A DNA stretch of 64,000 bases from Neptunomonas japonica DSM 18939 (GCF_000422765.1 NZ_KE383917.1:1-64000); one strand, 5' to 3'; shown: positions 51,433 through 62,003, numbered from the stretch's first letter. The notes: generated by a model not told the origin, from the letters alone. Made by a program: numbers and translations.

Positions 51433-51815
51433 CGCCTAAAGACTTAATTACTACAGACTTTTTAAACGACTTAATTATGCGCTAAACCAGTGCAGCGCAC
51501 CTAGTTTACTCACCTGACAAAGCCCCTATAAACAAATTCAAACACGCCCTTACAAAAAATAAGTAATAACCCCTACGTAGTATAAGCGTTGTATTAGCTG
51601 TTCATTTTTGGAAATATAATTCACTAGATAAAGCAAAAACCCTTAGGCGGGGAATTTATCAAATATCAACTACACTGAAATTGACAACTATAAAACCAAC
51701 AATAATAAAAATAGGTACGACTTTTGCATTATTCTCCAACGGGTGCTGCATCTAAATGCAGCACACAACAGACCACTATAAAAATAATTTCCCTGATCCT
51801 AGGAGGATTACTCTA
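51433..51815 (+). promoter_or_regulatory. Leader region of aapJ: candidate sigma-54 promoter and 5' hairpin
   Basis: This 383-base stretch holds no gene. Near its end AGGTACG-N4-TTTGCA-like sequence has GG at 51714-51715 and GC at 51726-51727, exactly 10 bases apart as in -24/-12 sigma-54 promoters. The predicted start point near 51739 lies next to a perfect nine-base-pair hairpin (GTGCTGCAT / ATGCAGCAC, 51743-51764, CTAA loop). The rest is AT-rich, and I could not identify convincing NtrC sites. Amino-acid importers of this type are often under nitrogen control, which fits (inference). Confidence 0.55.
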
Positions 51816-52832
51816 ATGATGAAAACGAGTTTGATTACAGCAGCAATTCTTACAGTAAGCTTTGCTGGCCACGCTATGGCAGAAGGAACTTTAGATGCAG
51901 TTAAAGCCCGAGGTGTTGTTCAGTGTGGGGTTACCACTGGGCTCGCAGGCTTTTCTAATCCGGATGAAAAGGGTAACTGGAATGGTTTAGATGTTGATCT
52001 ATGCCGTGCAGTTGCAGCAGCAGCGTTAGGTGATGCCAGTAAAGTTAAATATATTCCTCTAACCGCTAAGGAACGCTTTACCGCTCTACAATCTGGTGAA
52101 ATCGATGTTCTATCTCGTAACACTACATGGACGCAGACTCGTGATACTCAACTAGGCCTTAACTTTGCCGGCGTAAATTACTATGACGGCCAAGGCTTTA
52201 TGGTAGCTAAATCTCTGGGTGTTAAAAGTGCAACAGAGCTTGATGGTGCAGCATTCTGTATTCAGGCAGGTACAACAACAGAGCTAAACTTAGCAGACTA
52301 TTTTCGCCAAAATGGTATGACATACTCTCCTGTTGTATTCGACACATCTGATCAGACGGCCAAAGGTTTCGATGCAGGACGTTGTGACGTACTAACCTCT
52401 GACCAATCTCAGCTATATGCTATTCGCATCAAACTAGAAAAACCTGATGCTGCCATGGTATTACCAGAAGTCATTTCTAAAGAACCACTCGGCCCTGTCG
52501 TACGCCAAGGTGACGATCAGTGGTTTAACGTTGTGAAATGGACTCACAATGCCATGCTAAACGCAGAAGAGCTGGGTATTACTTCAGAAAATGCAGATGA
52601 AATGCTGAAGTCTTCTAATCCAAACGTACGTCGCCTACTAGGCCTTGAAGGACCAAAAGGAACAGGACTTGGACTTAATGACGACTGGGCTTACCAAATT
52701 GTTAAGCAAGTAGGTAACTACGGCGAAGCATTTGAAAACAATGTCGGTGCTAACTCACCATTGAAAGTAAGTCGCGGTATTAATGCACTATGGACAAATG
52801 GTGGCCTACAGTACGCACCACCTATGCGTTAA
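51816..52832 (+). CDS. aapJ: General L-amino-acid ABC transporter, periplasmic binding protein
   Basis: The ATG at 51816 lies nine bases after AGGAGG, giving 338 residues. The signal peptide MMKTSLITAAILTVSFAGHA(MA) is followed by EGTLDAVKARGVVQCGVTTG, then NWNGLDVDLCRAVAAAALGD, the family 3 solute-binding pattern. It should bind broad-range L-amino acids in the periplasm and deliver them to AapQM. It is first in the aapJQMP operon and probably made in excess of the permeases. Confidence 0.95.
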   Translation: MMKTSLITAAILTVSFAGHAMAEGTLDAVKARGVVQCGVTTGLAGFSNPDEKGNWNGLDVDLCRAVAAAALGDASKVKYIPLTAKERFTALQSGEIDVLSRNTTWTQTRDTQLGLNFAGVNYYDGQGFMVAKSLGVKSATELDGAAFCIQAGTTTELNLADYFRQNGMTYSPVVFDTSDQTAKGFDAGRCDVLTSDQSQLYAIRIKLEKPDAAMVLPEVISKEPLGPVVRQGDDQWFNVVKWTHNAMLNAEELGITSENADEMLKSSNPNVRRLLGLEGPKGTGLGLNDDWAYQIVKQVGNYGEAFENNVGANSPLKVSRGINALWTNGGLQYAPPMR

Positions 52833-52936
52833 TCATTTTTAGTTGGATATGGAGCTCAGGTTCCATATCCCTCTATAGTTGATTCCAGATAGGGGTTCTT
52901 CTTAGACCCCTTTCTACCTGTTCCGTGGAGAATTCG

Positions 52937-54139
52937 ATGTCGACACTTGATCGATCAAACCAAAAGAATTCTGCAACTCAACCAAGCAGTGGTCGTTTCT
53001 GGAACGACCCGGATAAACGCGCCCTGTTTTTCCAAGTATTACTTGTCTTGGGGCTTGCAGCCTTCTTCCTCTATATTATAAACAATACGCTAAGTAACCT
53101 TGAGCAACGCGGTATTACTACCGGCTTTGCTTTCCTTGATGTGGAAGCGGGTTTCGGTATTCTACAATCTCTCATCCCTTATACTGAAACAGACAGTTAT
53201 GGTCGTACATTCTTAGTCGGTTTGTTAAACACTGTTCTTGTATCTTTAATGGGTATAGTTGCTGCGACATTCCTAGGTTTTTTCTTAGGTGTTGGCCGGC
53301 TATCAAAAAACTGGCTAATCGCAAAAATTTGTACTGTCTATATTGAAATTTTTCGTAATATCCCTCTTTTACTACAAATCTTTTTTTGGTACTTCGCTGT
53401 TCTTCGAACACTACCAAGCCCACGGCAAAGTATTGAGTTTCTAGGAAGCTTTATAAACGTTCGCGGTATATATATGCCTGAACCTATAGGGACTGATGGA
53501 TTCAATTACGTGTGGATAGCCTTTTTCTTAGGCATAGTTGCTACATGGCTACTAAAACGCTGGGCAGATAAACGCCAAGATGATACTGGGCAGGATTTTC
53601 CTACTTTATATGCAGGTTTAGGGCTTATCATAGGCTTACCTTTTGTTGTGTTCCTCATTATGGGAATGCCATTAGAGATTGAGCAACCAGCACTTAAAGG
53701 CTTTAATTTTGTAGGCGGGATGGTATTAATTCCCGAGCTGATGGCTCTGTGGCTTGCACTCACAATTTACACAGCCGCTTTTATCGCAGAAATAGTACGT
53801 GGTGGTATTCTTTCTGTGCCAAACGGCCAGCTAGAAGCAGCAAGCGCTTTAGGTCTTCCTCGTGCAAGAACACTAAGGTTCATTATTCTTCCTCAAGCAC
53901 TGCGCGTCATAATACCTCCGCTTACTAGCCAATACCTTAACCTCACAAAAAACTCATCTCTAGCAACCGCTATTGGTTACCCTGATCTGGTTTCAGTATT
54001 TGCAGGCACAACACTAAACCAAACGGGACAAGCCATTGAGGTTATTTTCATGACCATGGCCGTATACCTGACGCTTAGTATTCTGACGTCGATCTTTATG
54101 AACTGGTATAACAGCCGTAAAGCCTTGATTGAGCGATAG
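52937..54139 (+). CDS. aapQ: General L-amino-acid ABC transporter permease AapQ
   Basis: The ATG at 52937 with GTGGAG upstream gives 400 residues. Membrane helices begin near residue 28. The long N-terminal part with an intervening segment before the permease core, and the EAA loop (QLEAASALGLPRARTLRFII, PQALRVIIPPLTSQYL), identify the larger Aap-type permeases. It pairs with AapM as a heterodimer in the inner membrane. Confidence 0.95.
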   Translation: MSTLDRSNQKNSATQPSSGRFWNDPDKRALFFQVLLVLGLAAFFLYIINNTLSNLEQRGITTGFAFLDVEAGFGILQSLIPYTETDSYGRTFLVGLLNTVLVSLMGIVAATFLGFFLGVGRLSKNWLIAKICTVYIEIFRNIPLLLQIFFWYFAVLRTLPSPRQSIEFLGSFINVRGIYMPEPIGTDGFNYVWIAFFLGIVATWLLKRWADKRQDDTGQDFPTLYAGLGLIIGLPFVVFLIMGMPLEIEQPALKGFNFVGGMVLIPELMALWLALTIYTAAFIAEIVRGGILSVPNGQLEAASALGLPRARTLRFIILPQALRVIIPPLTSQYLNLTKNSSLATAIGYPDLVSVFAGTTLNQTGQAIEVIFMTMAVYLTLSILTSIFMNWYNSRKALIER

Positions 54140-54152
54140 GTGGAGAGAAAAT

Positions 54153-55250
54153 ATGAAATATGATTTAGAACCCACCCTACCAGCACCTCCCAGTACAACG
54201 GGAGTATTAGGCTGGCTAAAAAGAAATCTATTTAGTAATGCGACTAACTCAATTGCCACACTTATTATTGGCTATTTTTTAGTCACACTACTTGGTCCAG
54301 CATTACAATGGACATTTATAGACTCAGACTGGTTTGGTGATTCACCTGCAGCCTGCACCAGTGGAGGTGCTTGTTGGGCATTTATCACTTACCGTATGGA
54401 CCAATTCATGTATGGGTTTTACCCTGATACTGAATATTGGCGCATCAATACTACCTTCCTTATCTTTGCCGTTGCTATTGTCTGGCTGGTTGTTGATAAA
54501 ACACCCTACAAAGGCTATGTCTCAGTATTTGTTCTTTTCATCTACCCTATCATCGCTTTTTACCTGCTTTATGGTGGCAGCTTTGGCTTAGAGGTGGTGG
54601 AGACTCACAAATGGGGAGGCCTGAGCCTCACACTGGTACTTGCCGTTATTGGTATTGTTGCAGCGATGCCCTTCGGTATACTGCTGGCGTTAGGTCGACG
54701 CTCTAATATGCCAATCGTGAAGTCCTTTTCAGTGATATACATTGAGTTTTGGCGCGGTATTCCACTAATCACAGTTCTGTTTATGGCTTCGGTCATGCTA
54801 CCTCTGTTTGTCCCTGAAGAGATCACCTTCGACAAACTACTACGAGCTTTGATCGGCATCATACTTTTCCAGTCAGCTTATATGGCAGAGGTTATTCGTG
54901 GAGGTCTTCAAGCAATACCCAAAGGTCAATATGAAGCAGCTGATGCATTAGGTTTAGGTTATTGGAAATCGATGTCATTAATCATTCTTCCGCAAGCACT
55001 TAAACTGATGATTCCGGGTATCGTGAACACCTTTATTGCACTGTTCAAAGATACCAGCCTAGTACTTATCATTGGCCTGTTCGATATCCTTGCGATCGTC
55101 CAAGCAGCGAATAGTGATTCTGCTTGGCTCGGGTTCTCAACGGAAGGCTATATTTTTGTTGCTTTTGTTTTCTGGGTCTTTTGTTTTGGTATGTCTCGTT
55201 ATAGCCAAAACCTTGAGAAACGCTTACAAACCGGACACAACACGCGCTAA
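54153..55250 (+). CDS. aapM: General L-amino-acid ABC transporter permease AapM
   Basis: The ATG at 54153 follows GGTGGAGAG, 13 bases after aapQ, giving 365 residues. Several helices and a conserved periplasmic loop ([20 protein letters not shown]) precede the permease core with the EAA loop ([36 protein letters not shown]). It forms the second half of the membrane channel. Confidence 0.95.
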   Translation: MKYDLEPTLPAPPSTTGVLGWLKRNLFSNATNSIATLIIGYFLVTLLGPALQWTFIDSDWFGDSPAACTSGGACWAFITYRMDQFMYGFYPDTEYWRINTTFLIFAVAIVWLVVDKTPYKGYVSVFVLFIYPIIAFYLLYGGSFGLEVVETHKWGGLSLTLVLAVIGIVAAMPFGILLALGRRSNMPIVKSFSVIYIEFWRGIPLITVLFMASVMLPLFVPEEITFDKLLRALIGIILFQSAYMAEVIRGGLQAIPKGQYEAADALGLGYWKSMSLIILPQALKLMIPGIVNTFIALFKDTSLVLIIGLFDILAIVQAANSDSAWLGFSTEGYIFVAFVFWVFCFGMSRYSQNLEKRLQTGHNTR

Positions 55251-55267
55251 AAGACGTGGAGATTATT

Positions 55268-56038
55268 ATGAGTACACAAGAAACACACGAAGCATCAGAT
55301 CAACTGATGATAGAACTAAAAGAAATGAATAAGTGGTATGGCGATTTCCACGTCTTAAAAAATATAAATCTTCAGGTTAAAAAAGGGGAACGTATTGTTA
55401 TTTGCGGTCCTTCAGGTTCAGGAAAATCAACGATGATTCGTTGTATTAACCGCCTAGAAGAACATCAAAAAGGTGACATTATTGTAAATGGAATGGAGCT
55501 AACGAACGACCTAAAAAACATTGAAACGATCCGTAAAGATGTAGGCATGGTCTTCCAGCACTTCAACCTTTTCCCACATCTCACGGTTCTTGAAAACTGC
55601 TGCTTAGCCCCTATTTGGGTCAGGAAAGAGCCGCGTAAACAAGCAGAAGCCGCTGCGATGAAATACCTAGAGCGCGTAAAGATACCGGAACAGGCTTTAA
55701 AATTCCCAGGGCAATTATCAGGAGGGCAACAACAACGTGTTGCCATTGCACGCTCCCTTTGCATGAACCCTGACGTAATGCTTTTTGATGAACCTACATC
55801 GGCACTTGACCCAGAAATGATTAAGGAAGTGCTCGATGTAATGATTGAACTGGCAGATGAGGGTGGTATGACCATGCTATGCGTAACTCATGAAATGGGT
55901 TTTGCAAAAACAGTGGCCGACCGTGTTATTTTCATGGATGCAGGACAAATTATTGAAGAAAATGAGCCTCATGAGTTCTTCAACAACCCGCAACATGAAC
56001 GTACACAGCTCTTCCTTAGCCAGATTATCCAACATTAA
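55268..56038 (+). CDS. aapP: General L-amino-acid ABC transporter ATPase AapP
   Basis: The ATG at 55268 follows GTGGAG, giving 256 residues. Walker A is GPSGSGKST, the signature [15 protein letters not shown], Walker [14 protein letters not shown], and the switch His is in CVTHEMGFA. It powers import through AapQM. It is last in the operon and is followed by a strong terminator. Confidence 0.97.
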   Translation: MSTQETHEASDQLMIELKEMNKWYGDFHVLKNINLQVKKGERIVICGPSGSGKSTMIRCINRLEEHQKGDIIVNGMELTNDLKNIETIRKDVGMVFQHFNLFPHLTVLENCCLAPIWVRKEPRKQAEAAAMKYLERVKIPEQALKFPGQLSGGQQQRVAIARSLCMNPDVMLFDEPTSALDPEMIKEVLDVMIELADEGGMTMLCVTHEMGFAKTVADRVIFMDAGQIIEENEPHEFFNNPQHERTQLFLSQIIQH

Positions 56039-56054
56039 CTGGGTAACATTTTTA

Positions 56055-56080
56055 AAAGGCGACCATTAGGTCGCTTTTTT
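56055..56080 (+). terminator. Intrinsic terminator of aap operon
   Basis: GCGACC ATTA GGTCGC is followed by six T, about 20 bases after the aapP stop. Confidence 0.92.
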
Positions 56081-56173
56081 ATGCCTCTTAACCGTGATTA
56101 ACGAACCTATCCATGTTACAAACAGCCTTTATTTTCATACAGATAGTTATTAATCATTAAAAGTGGAGCTCCT

Positions 56174-56536
56174 ATGACACCTGAAATTTTTATTTCACAA
56201 CTCATGTCTCAATCTAGCACATCAGGAAAAATTGATTTCGAAGACACCATGGCCGTCATCAATGAGCACTTTAATTATGTGCCTACCGCTTTTACTAACG
56301 GTCTAAGTGACAAAAAAGTAGCTAATGAAGCGGGTAAGAATGAAGGCTCATGCAAAATCTTTGCTTTTTCACAACTATTAGAGCTTGGCGAAGAGCAGAC
56401 ATTACGCTGCTTTGGTAGGTTTTATCAGGATGTTCTCAACACACCTGAAGGTGATGACCACGGTAATATTCGTAACTTTATGTGTGATGGCTGGAAAGGC
56501 ATTCGCTTTGAAGGACAAGCGCTCACTAAAAAGTAA
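56174..56536 (+). CDS. HopJ-family protein
   Basis: This 120-residue protein has the family pattern FEDTMAVINEHFNYVPTAFT, NEAGKNEGSCKIFAFSQLL, FGRFYQDVLNTPEGDDHGNI, RNFMCDGWKGIRFEG. The family is named after a Pseudomonas type III effector candidate but is widespread in free-living marine bacteria, so a secreted effector role is not implied. It stands alone, convergent with the SulP gene. Confidence 0.9.
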   Translation: MTPEIFISQLMSQSSTSGKIDFEDTMAVINEHFNYVPTAFTNGLSDKKVANEAGKNEGSCKIFAFSQLLELGEEQTLRCFGRFYQDVLNTPEGDDHGNIRNFMCDGWKGIRFEGQALTKK

Positions 56537-56567
56537 GCGCCCACCCGTTTATACAACCGACTTACAA

Positions 56568-58127
56568 CTATGCGAGTCGGTCGTCTGCAATTTTATAATC
56601 AGGGTCTTCTATCAAGTTAACCTCAACCAGACTCCCCGCCTTCTCAAGCAACACGACACATTCTTGGCTTAAGTGACGTAAATGCAGCGTTTTTCCTGCT
56701 GCCATATAACGCTCAGCTACCGCATCAATGGCCTCAATGCCCGAATGATCCATTACCTGCGAGTCTTTGAAGTCAATAATCACATCATCAGGATCACTTT
56801 TAGGTTTGAAGTTATCTCTAAAGCTTTGCGCTGACGCAAAAAACAACGGCCCGTGAGAAAGGTAAACTTTTGTTTGTCCTTCGCTTTCAGTCCATGTTTC
56901 AAACTCAACATGTTTAGCATGCTTCCAAGCAAACATAAGAGCTGACATGATAACGCCCACCACAACAGCAATAGCCAGATCACTCATTACAGTAACTACA
57001 GTTACGGTTAAGACGACCAGTAAGTCTGCTTTAGGCACCTTGCCCCACAAGCGAAAGCTAGCCCACTCAAACGTTGCTATTACAACAATAAACATCACGC
57101 CAACTAATGCAGCAACAGGAATCATCTCTATAAGAGATGCACCTACGACAATAAACGCCAGCAAGAACAGAGCGGCAGAAATACCCGATGCACGACCTCG
57201 CCCACCTGAATTAATATTGATCATACTTTGACCAATCATGGCACAACCACCCATACCGCCAAAGAAACCTGTAACGATATTTGCAACACCCTGGCCCACA
57301 CACTCTTTATTACCGCGCCCACGGGTTTCAGTTACTTCATCAATCAAGGTCAATGTTAGTAAGGATTCAATCAAACCAATCGCAGCTAAAATCACAGCAT
57401 AAGGCAAGATGATATAAAACGTTTCAAACGTCATTGGTACGCTTGGAATACTAAAAGCAGGTAAACCACCAGCTATCGTAGCATCGGCATTACCTGTCAT
57501 GTTGGCCAACACATCCTGAACCGTCCGCGTATCTAAATCGAGGAAAATAACCAACAAAGAGACCACTAAAATAGCAGCGAGTGACGATGGAATGGCACGT
57601 GTTAATTTTGGTAGAAAGTGAATAATCGCCATGGTTAAAGCGACTAGCCCTAACATCATGCCCATTTCACTGCCCTGCAGCCATTGAAACGCTCCCGTTT
57701 CATCAGCAAATTTAAACTGCTTCATCTGCGCTAAGAAGATAACGATAGCTAAACCGTTTACAAAACCCAGCATAACGGGGTGAGGCACTAAACGGATAAA
57801 TTTCCCTAATCGGAACGCCCCTGCAAGCATTTGTAAAATACCCATCAACACCACAGTAGCAAACAGATATTCAACGCCATGCTGAGCAACCAAGCTCACC
57901 ATAACAACAGCAAGAGCACCTGTGGCACCCGAAATCATTCCTGGACGGCCACCTATAGTCGCGGTAATTAAACCAACAAGAAATGCGGCATACAGCCCCA
58001 CCAAAGGCTCGACGCCGGCAACAAAAGCAAAGGCAACGGCTTCAGGCACCAACGCCAGAGACACAGTTAACCCAGAAAGCACATCGTTTTTCATACTTTG
58101 AGTTTTAGATACGAGCAGTTGAAACAT
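56568..58127 (-). CDS. SulP-family inorganic anion transporter
   Basis: This 519-residue inner-membrane protein has about 12-14 helices ([40 protein letters not shown]) and a C-terminal STAS domain (about 405-510: [20 protein letters not shown]). Substrates of this family include sulfate, bicarbonate or dicarboxylates. The substrate here cannot be told from the sequence. A helix-1 pattern [13 protein letters not shown] is typical of the marine bicarbonate/sulfate branch. Confidence 0.93.
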   Translation of the reverse strand: MFQLLVSKTQSMKNDVLSGLTVSLALVPEAVAFAFVAGVEPLVGLYAAFLVGLITATIGGRPGMISGATGALAVVMVSLVAQHGVEYLFATVVLMGILQMLAGAFRLGKFIRLVPHPVMLGFVNGLAIVIFLAQMKQFKFADETGAFQWLQGSEMGMMLGLVALTMAIIHFLPKLTRAIPSSLAAILVVSLLVIFLDLDTRTVQDVLANMTGNADATIAGGLPAFSIPSVPMTFETFYIILPYAVILAAIGLIESLLTLTLIDEVTETRGRGNKECVGQGVANIVTGFFGGMGGCAMIGQSMININSGGRGRASGISAALFLLAFIVVGASLIEMIPVAALVGVMFIVVIATFEWASFRLWGKVPKADLLVVLTVTVVTVMSDLAIAVVVGVIMSALMFAWKHAKHVEFETWTESEGQTKVYLSHGPLFFASAQSFRDNFKPKSDPDDVIIDFKDSQVMDHSGIEAIDAVAERYMAAGKTLHLRHLSQECVVLLEKAGSLVEVNLIEDPDYKIADDRLA

Positions 58128-58324
58128 TCATAGCCCCGATTGAATTTTTTAAGGGATGTTTGAAATTAAAAATAATTTCTAGGGAAATTTAAAAGGCGCA
58201 AATTTTAACAGAAATGCATAGCACTGTCAGAAAAGACTCAACCATATACGGCATCTAAAAGCATTAGGCTCTCATAAAATCATGACAACTTTGTGGCACC
58301 ACCCAACTCTGCTACAAAGTATAA

Positions 58325-58882
58325 TTACGCACCGTTACTACGCTGCTGTAATAGAGCCGTGCGTAAGTAGGTAAGGTTATGCTGTGAGAGTTCCTTTGCT
58401 AGCTGACGTAGCTCAGGACTCACATGGGCATGATAAAACGATTGCAAACTCGCTAAGTTTTGCCAAGCAGGTGGCATACGGCTCATGTGACTCACCATGC
58501 CACCCGCAACATCTTCTACTACATACTTAACGATACCAATACCACTAAGCAATATGCGGGACAGACACATAGGACAAGGCTCCAAAGATACAACTAGCTT
58601 CAGCTGGGCCGCTGGGTACTCTTTTATAAAGCAGGCCTCATACCGATCAAGCACTCTCATCTCTGCATGCGCGGAAGAGCAAAACTGAGTAGAAAAAACA
58701 GCGTTCTTTTCTTCTATCAAAACCTGACCATCTGCATCTAACAACACAGCACCCACACCGTAATTTCCTGATAGCAGTGCACTCAATGCTAATTCACAAC
58801 AACGAAAGCTAACCTCTTCATCACGAAAGTGTGGATTAATTTGATATTTTTTTACGAGTTGGACCAGTTCATCGATATCCAT
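58325..58882 (-). CDS. Zinc-dependent nucleoside/base deaminase family protein
   Basis: This 185-residue protein has the CMP/dCMP-deaminase fold: SAHAEMRVLD supplies His and catalytic Glu, and SLEPCPMCLSRIL supplies two Cys zinc ligands. GVGAVLLDADGQVLIEEKNA is the usual first strand. The extended N- and C-termini differ from TadA and from guanine deaminase, so the substrate is uncertain. It ends 60 bases before dinB on the same strand. Confidence 0.82.
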   Translation of the reverse strand: MDIDELVQLVKKYQINPHFRDEEVSFRCCELALSALLSGNYGVGAVLLDADGQVLIEEKNAVFSTQFCSSAHAEMRVLDRYEACFIKEYPAAQLKLVVSLEPCPMCLSRILLSGIGIVKYVVEDVAGGMVSHMSRMPPAWQNLASLQSFYHAHVSPELRQLAKELSQHNLTYLRTALLQQRSNGA

Positions 58883-58942
58883 TATCTCTACCTTACTCTT
58901 AGTCGATCCTTACCCTAAATTTCATAGCGCTCATACGAGAGT

Positions 58943-59998
58943 TTAAGACCAAAAATCTAACTGTTGTAGCGACTCGGCTTCTTGGCCTTTTAAGCGAAAG
59001 CCAACACCGAGTAACCTGACAGGTTTGTTTACCCGTTGGTAGCCTTGGCTCATAAGAGCTGACCACAGCTCTTCATTATGTATTAAAGAACGATGCTCAA
59101 TGGTTGTTTGGCTAAAGTCATTAAATTTAAGCTTAACGAACAAGCCTTGCATTGACCGTTGTTGCTGAAGCTTACCAAAGCGCTGTAGTAATTCGTCACT
59201 TAGCGCAGGGATATGAGATAAGCATTCATTCAAGCTAAGAAGGTCACTTGCAAAGGTATGCTCAACACTAATAGACTTTCTTACCCTATCTGTAATTATC
59301 TCACGCTCATCAATACCGCGGCTCAATTCATAAAGCCTTTGTCCGAAACGGCCAAAATTTTCAGTTAATTGGACTATTGAAAGCTCTCTCAAGTCGCCAC
59401 ACGTTTGTACATGAATTGACTCTAGTTTCTCCGCAGTTTTACGCCCCACACCAAAAAGCTTTCCAACCGGTAAGGTTTGCACAAAACTATCTACCTGATT
59501 GGGTGTTATTACGAATAAACCATTGGGTTTATTCCAATCACTGGCTATTTTGGCCAGAAACTTATTAGGGGCAACTCCTGCTGAAATAGTGATTCCCGTT
59601 TCCTCAAAGACTCTTTCACGCAGCATCTGCGCTATACGAGTTGCACTTCCTTGATACTCTTCACTATCAGTCACATCCAAATACGCTTCATCTAAAGATA
59701 AGGGCTCAATACAGCTTGAGACATCACGATAAATGGCCATAATTTGAGCCGATACTTTCCGGTATTTTTCCATCTGCCCAGGTATAACCGTCAATGTAGG
59801 GCAAAGTTTAAACGCATGTGCAGTTGCCATAGCAGAACGAACACCATATGCACGTGCTGGGTAGTTACATGTCGCTATGACCCCTCGCCTATCAGCACGC
59901 CCACCAATCGCTAGTGGAATATCTATATATTCAGGGTTGTCACGCATTTCAACAGCTGCAAAAAAGCAGTCACAATCACAGTGAATAATTTTTCTCAT
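58943..59998 (-). CDS. dinB: DNA polymerase IV (Y family)
   Basis: The ATG at 59998 gives 351 residues (MRKIIHCDCDCFFAAVEMRD), the length of E. coli DinB. Catalytic residues are Asp8 (in HCDCDCFFAAVE) and the SLDEAYLDVT pair Asp/Glu near residue 103. ISAGVAPNKFLAKIASDWNK and PVGKLFGVGRKTAEKLESIH follow. The little-finger domain is at the end, with a clamp-binding C-terminus (LQQLDFW). It does error-prone bypass of lesions and is under a LexA box. Confidence 0.97.
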   Translation of the reverse strand: MRKIIHCDCDCFFAAVEMRDNPEYIDIPLAIGGRADRRGVIATCNYPARAYGVRSAMATAHAFKLCPTLTVIPGQMEKYRKVSAQIMAIYRDVSSCIEPLSLDEAYLDVTDSEEYQGSATRIAQMLRERVFEETGITISAGVAPNKFLAKIASDWNKPNGLFVITPNQVDSFVQTLPVGKLFGVGRKTAEKLESIHVQTCGDLRELSIVQLTENFGRFGQRLYELSRGIDEREIITDRVRKSISVEHTFASDLLSLNECLSHIPALSDELLQRFGKLQQQRSMQGLFVKLKFNDFSQTTIEHRSLIHNEELWSALMSQGYQRVNKPVRLLGVGFRLKGQEAESLQQLDFWS

Positions 59999-60025
59999 AT
60001 ATTTTTCGCACAACGGAACACATTA

Positions 60026-60043
60026 ACTGTGTATAAAAACAGT
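60026..60043. promoter_or_regulatory. LexA (SOS) box of dinB
   Basis: ACTGTGTATAAAAACAGT matches CTG-N10-CAG with outer A/T pairs, about 28-45 bases upstream of the dinB start. On the minus strand the centre is T-rich and could overlap the promoter. Confidence 0.88.
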
Positions 60044-60193
60044 ATAACTAAAACTTTACATACCGCCTAGTGCCCGTTATATGAGTCAGGTGAACATAGT
60101 TCTTTCGTCACACCTTTGTCATTTTCTCGTCAAATAATTGCCACATAACTGCCATATTATTTTCTACATATTGTTTTTTGACAGGGTCACCAT

Positions 60194-61936
60194 GTGATTA
60201 ATGTAGAGCAAGTTTTAACCCATAAATATCCTGCTTTTTCCCAAAAGCCAGCACCCTTTCGCCGCTCAGCTGTTTATTGCTTACGCCGTTTAGTTCATGA
60301 AGATGAAATCAATACATTCTTAACTCAAAACCAAGGAGCTACAGGTTTCGAGTTTGTTGATAAAGTTCTAGATTATTTTAATTTCAGCTACAGTCTCAGT
60401 CATGCTGACAGAATGAATATCCCATCATCAGGCCGAGTTGTTATTGTTGCAAATCATCCTTTAGGTGCTTTAGATGGCTTAGCACTGCTTAAACTTATCG
60501 GTGAGATTCGCCGTGATGTGCGTATTGTTGCCAATGATATGCTAAGTAATTTTGAACAGCTCCATTCGCTATTTTTACCCGTCGATAATTTGGGACAAAG
60601 TACCCGAAAAAATGACATTGAACGCATTACAGGCTCTCTGCAAAACGAAGAAGCGGTGATTGTCTTCCCGGCGGGGGAAGTTTCTAGAGCGGGCATGACA
60701 GGCATTAAAGATGGAAAATGGAATAGTGGATTTTTACGCTTTGCACGCAAAGCCAATGCACCCATTTTACCTGTTTATTTAGGCGGAAAAAACTCCCCTC
60801 TTTTTTACGGCATGTCTTATATTAATAAGTCACTATCCGCACTGCTCTTACCTAGAGAGATGTTCAATAAGCAATCGGTCATCATTCCGATTCGTATAGG
60901 CCAAGCAATTCCGTATAGCCACATAGATGCCGTTCCTGTCTCTACCGCCGAAAAGACCAAGCTTTTACGTAAACATTTATACCGTATAGCAAAACGCAAA
61001 AGCCCTCTCTTTATCACAGAAAAAACTATTGCTCACCCTCAAGACCGACGTATACTAAAACACGAACTCAGATCATCAGAGCTTTTGGGTGAAACAGCTG
61101 ACGGAAAAAAAATATACCTATTTGACTACCGTCCCGACTCAGCCGTTATGCAAGAAGTAGGAAGATTACGAGAAATATCTTTTCGCTGTGTTGGTGAAGG
61201 CACCGGCGAGAAAAAAGATTTAGATAAGTATGATCACTACTACCGACATCTGATTCTATGGGACGAGGAAGATCTCGAGATCGCTGGGGCGTACAGGTTA
61301 GCAGAAGTACACAAGCTCATTCATGACCCCGCAAGCCCTCTCTATAGCGAAACCCTGTTTCAATACAATGATGCTATGGTTCCCTACTTTGAACAAGGAA
61401 TAGAGCTAGGACGCAGTTTTGTACAACCTCGTTACTGGGGAAGGCGAAGTTTAGATTATCTATGGTATGGTATCGGCGCATATTTGAAGAAACACCCTGA
61501 GGTACGCTATATGTTCGGCCCAGTGAGCCTAAGCAATAGCTACCCAAAACCCGCTAAAGATATGCTGGTCTGGTTTTACCAACATTATTTTGCTGCCAGT
61601 GCCCAATTGGCAAAAGCCAATATGCCCTATAGATTATCAGGCGAAGAAACAGACAACTTACATACCCTGTTTTCTGGTAACGATTACAAGTCTGATTTTA
61701 AAATTCTTAAAGAACAGCTGGACTATTTAGGTGTATCAGTCCCCACACTTTATAAACAATACAGTGAACTTTGCTCTGCTGGCGGTGTTTGCTTTATGGA
61801 TTTTGGTATTGATGCCGATTTTAACTATTGCGTCGATGGCTTAGTAATGGTCGATATGCATTTTGTTAAAGACAAAAAATACCAACGATATGTAGGCGCT
61901 CGGCTACCAGCGCATGAAAAACCAGTAACAACATAA
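60194..61936 (+). CDS. Bifunctional acyltransferase, OlsF-like (ornithine lipid synthesis candidate)
   Basis: The start is GTG at 60194 with AGGGT upstream, since the ATG one base before runs at once into TGA. The 580 residues split into an N-terminal PlsC-like O-acyltransferase (about 80-260: VANHPLGALDGL with an HX5D motif, FPAGEVSR) and a C-terminal GNAT-like N-acyltransferase (about 300-560: LREISFRCVGEGTGEKKDLD, AGAYRLAEVHKL, RSFVQPRYWGRRSLDYLWYG). This fused order is that of OlsF, which makes ornithine lipid. A lyso-lipid hemolysin-type role is the alternative. Confidence 0.8.
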   Translation: MINVEQVLTHKYPAFSQKPAPFRRSAVYCLRRLVHEDEINTFLTQNQGATGFEFVDKVLDYFNFSYSLSHADRMNIPSSGRVVIVANHPLGALDGLALLKLIGEIRRDVRIVANDMLSNFEQLHSLFLPVDNLGQSTRKNDIERITGSLQNEEAVIVFPAGEVSRAGMTGIKDGKWNSGFLRFARKANAPILPVYLGGKNSPLFYGMSYINKSLSALLLPREMFNKQSVIIPIRIGQAIPYSHIDAVPVSTAEKTKLLRKHLYRIAKRKSPLFITEKTIAHPQDRRILKHELRSSELLGETADGKKIYLFDYRPDSAVMQEVGRLREISFRCVGEGTGEKKDLDKYDHYYRHLILWDEEDLEIAGAYRLAEVHKLIHDPASPLYSETLFQYNDAMVPYFEQGIELGRSFVQPRYWGRRSLDYLWYGIGAYLKKHPEVRYMFGPVSLSNSYPKPAKDMLVWFYQHYFAASAQLAKANMPYRLSGEETDNLHTLFSGNDYKSDFKILKEQLDYLGVSVPTLYKQYSELCSAGGVCFMDFGIDADFNYCVDGLVMVDMHFVKDKKYQRYVGARLPAHEKPVTT

Positions 61937-62003
61937 CCTAAAACTTCCCTAAGAGAGCACTGCGCGATATTCTGTAATAACTATTAGAAACGCTGAGTAC
62001 ATA

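Noticed and set aside
56557-56583. Hairpin ACCGACT/AGTCGGT near the end of the SulP gene.
   Set aside because: It lies partly in the coding sequence and has no T tract on either strand, so a terminator call is not justified.
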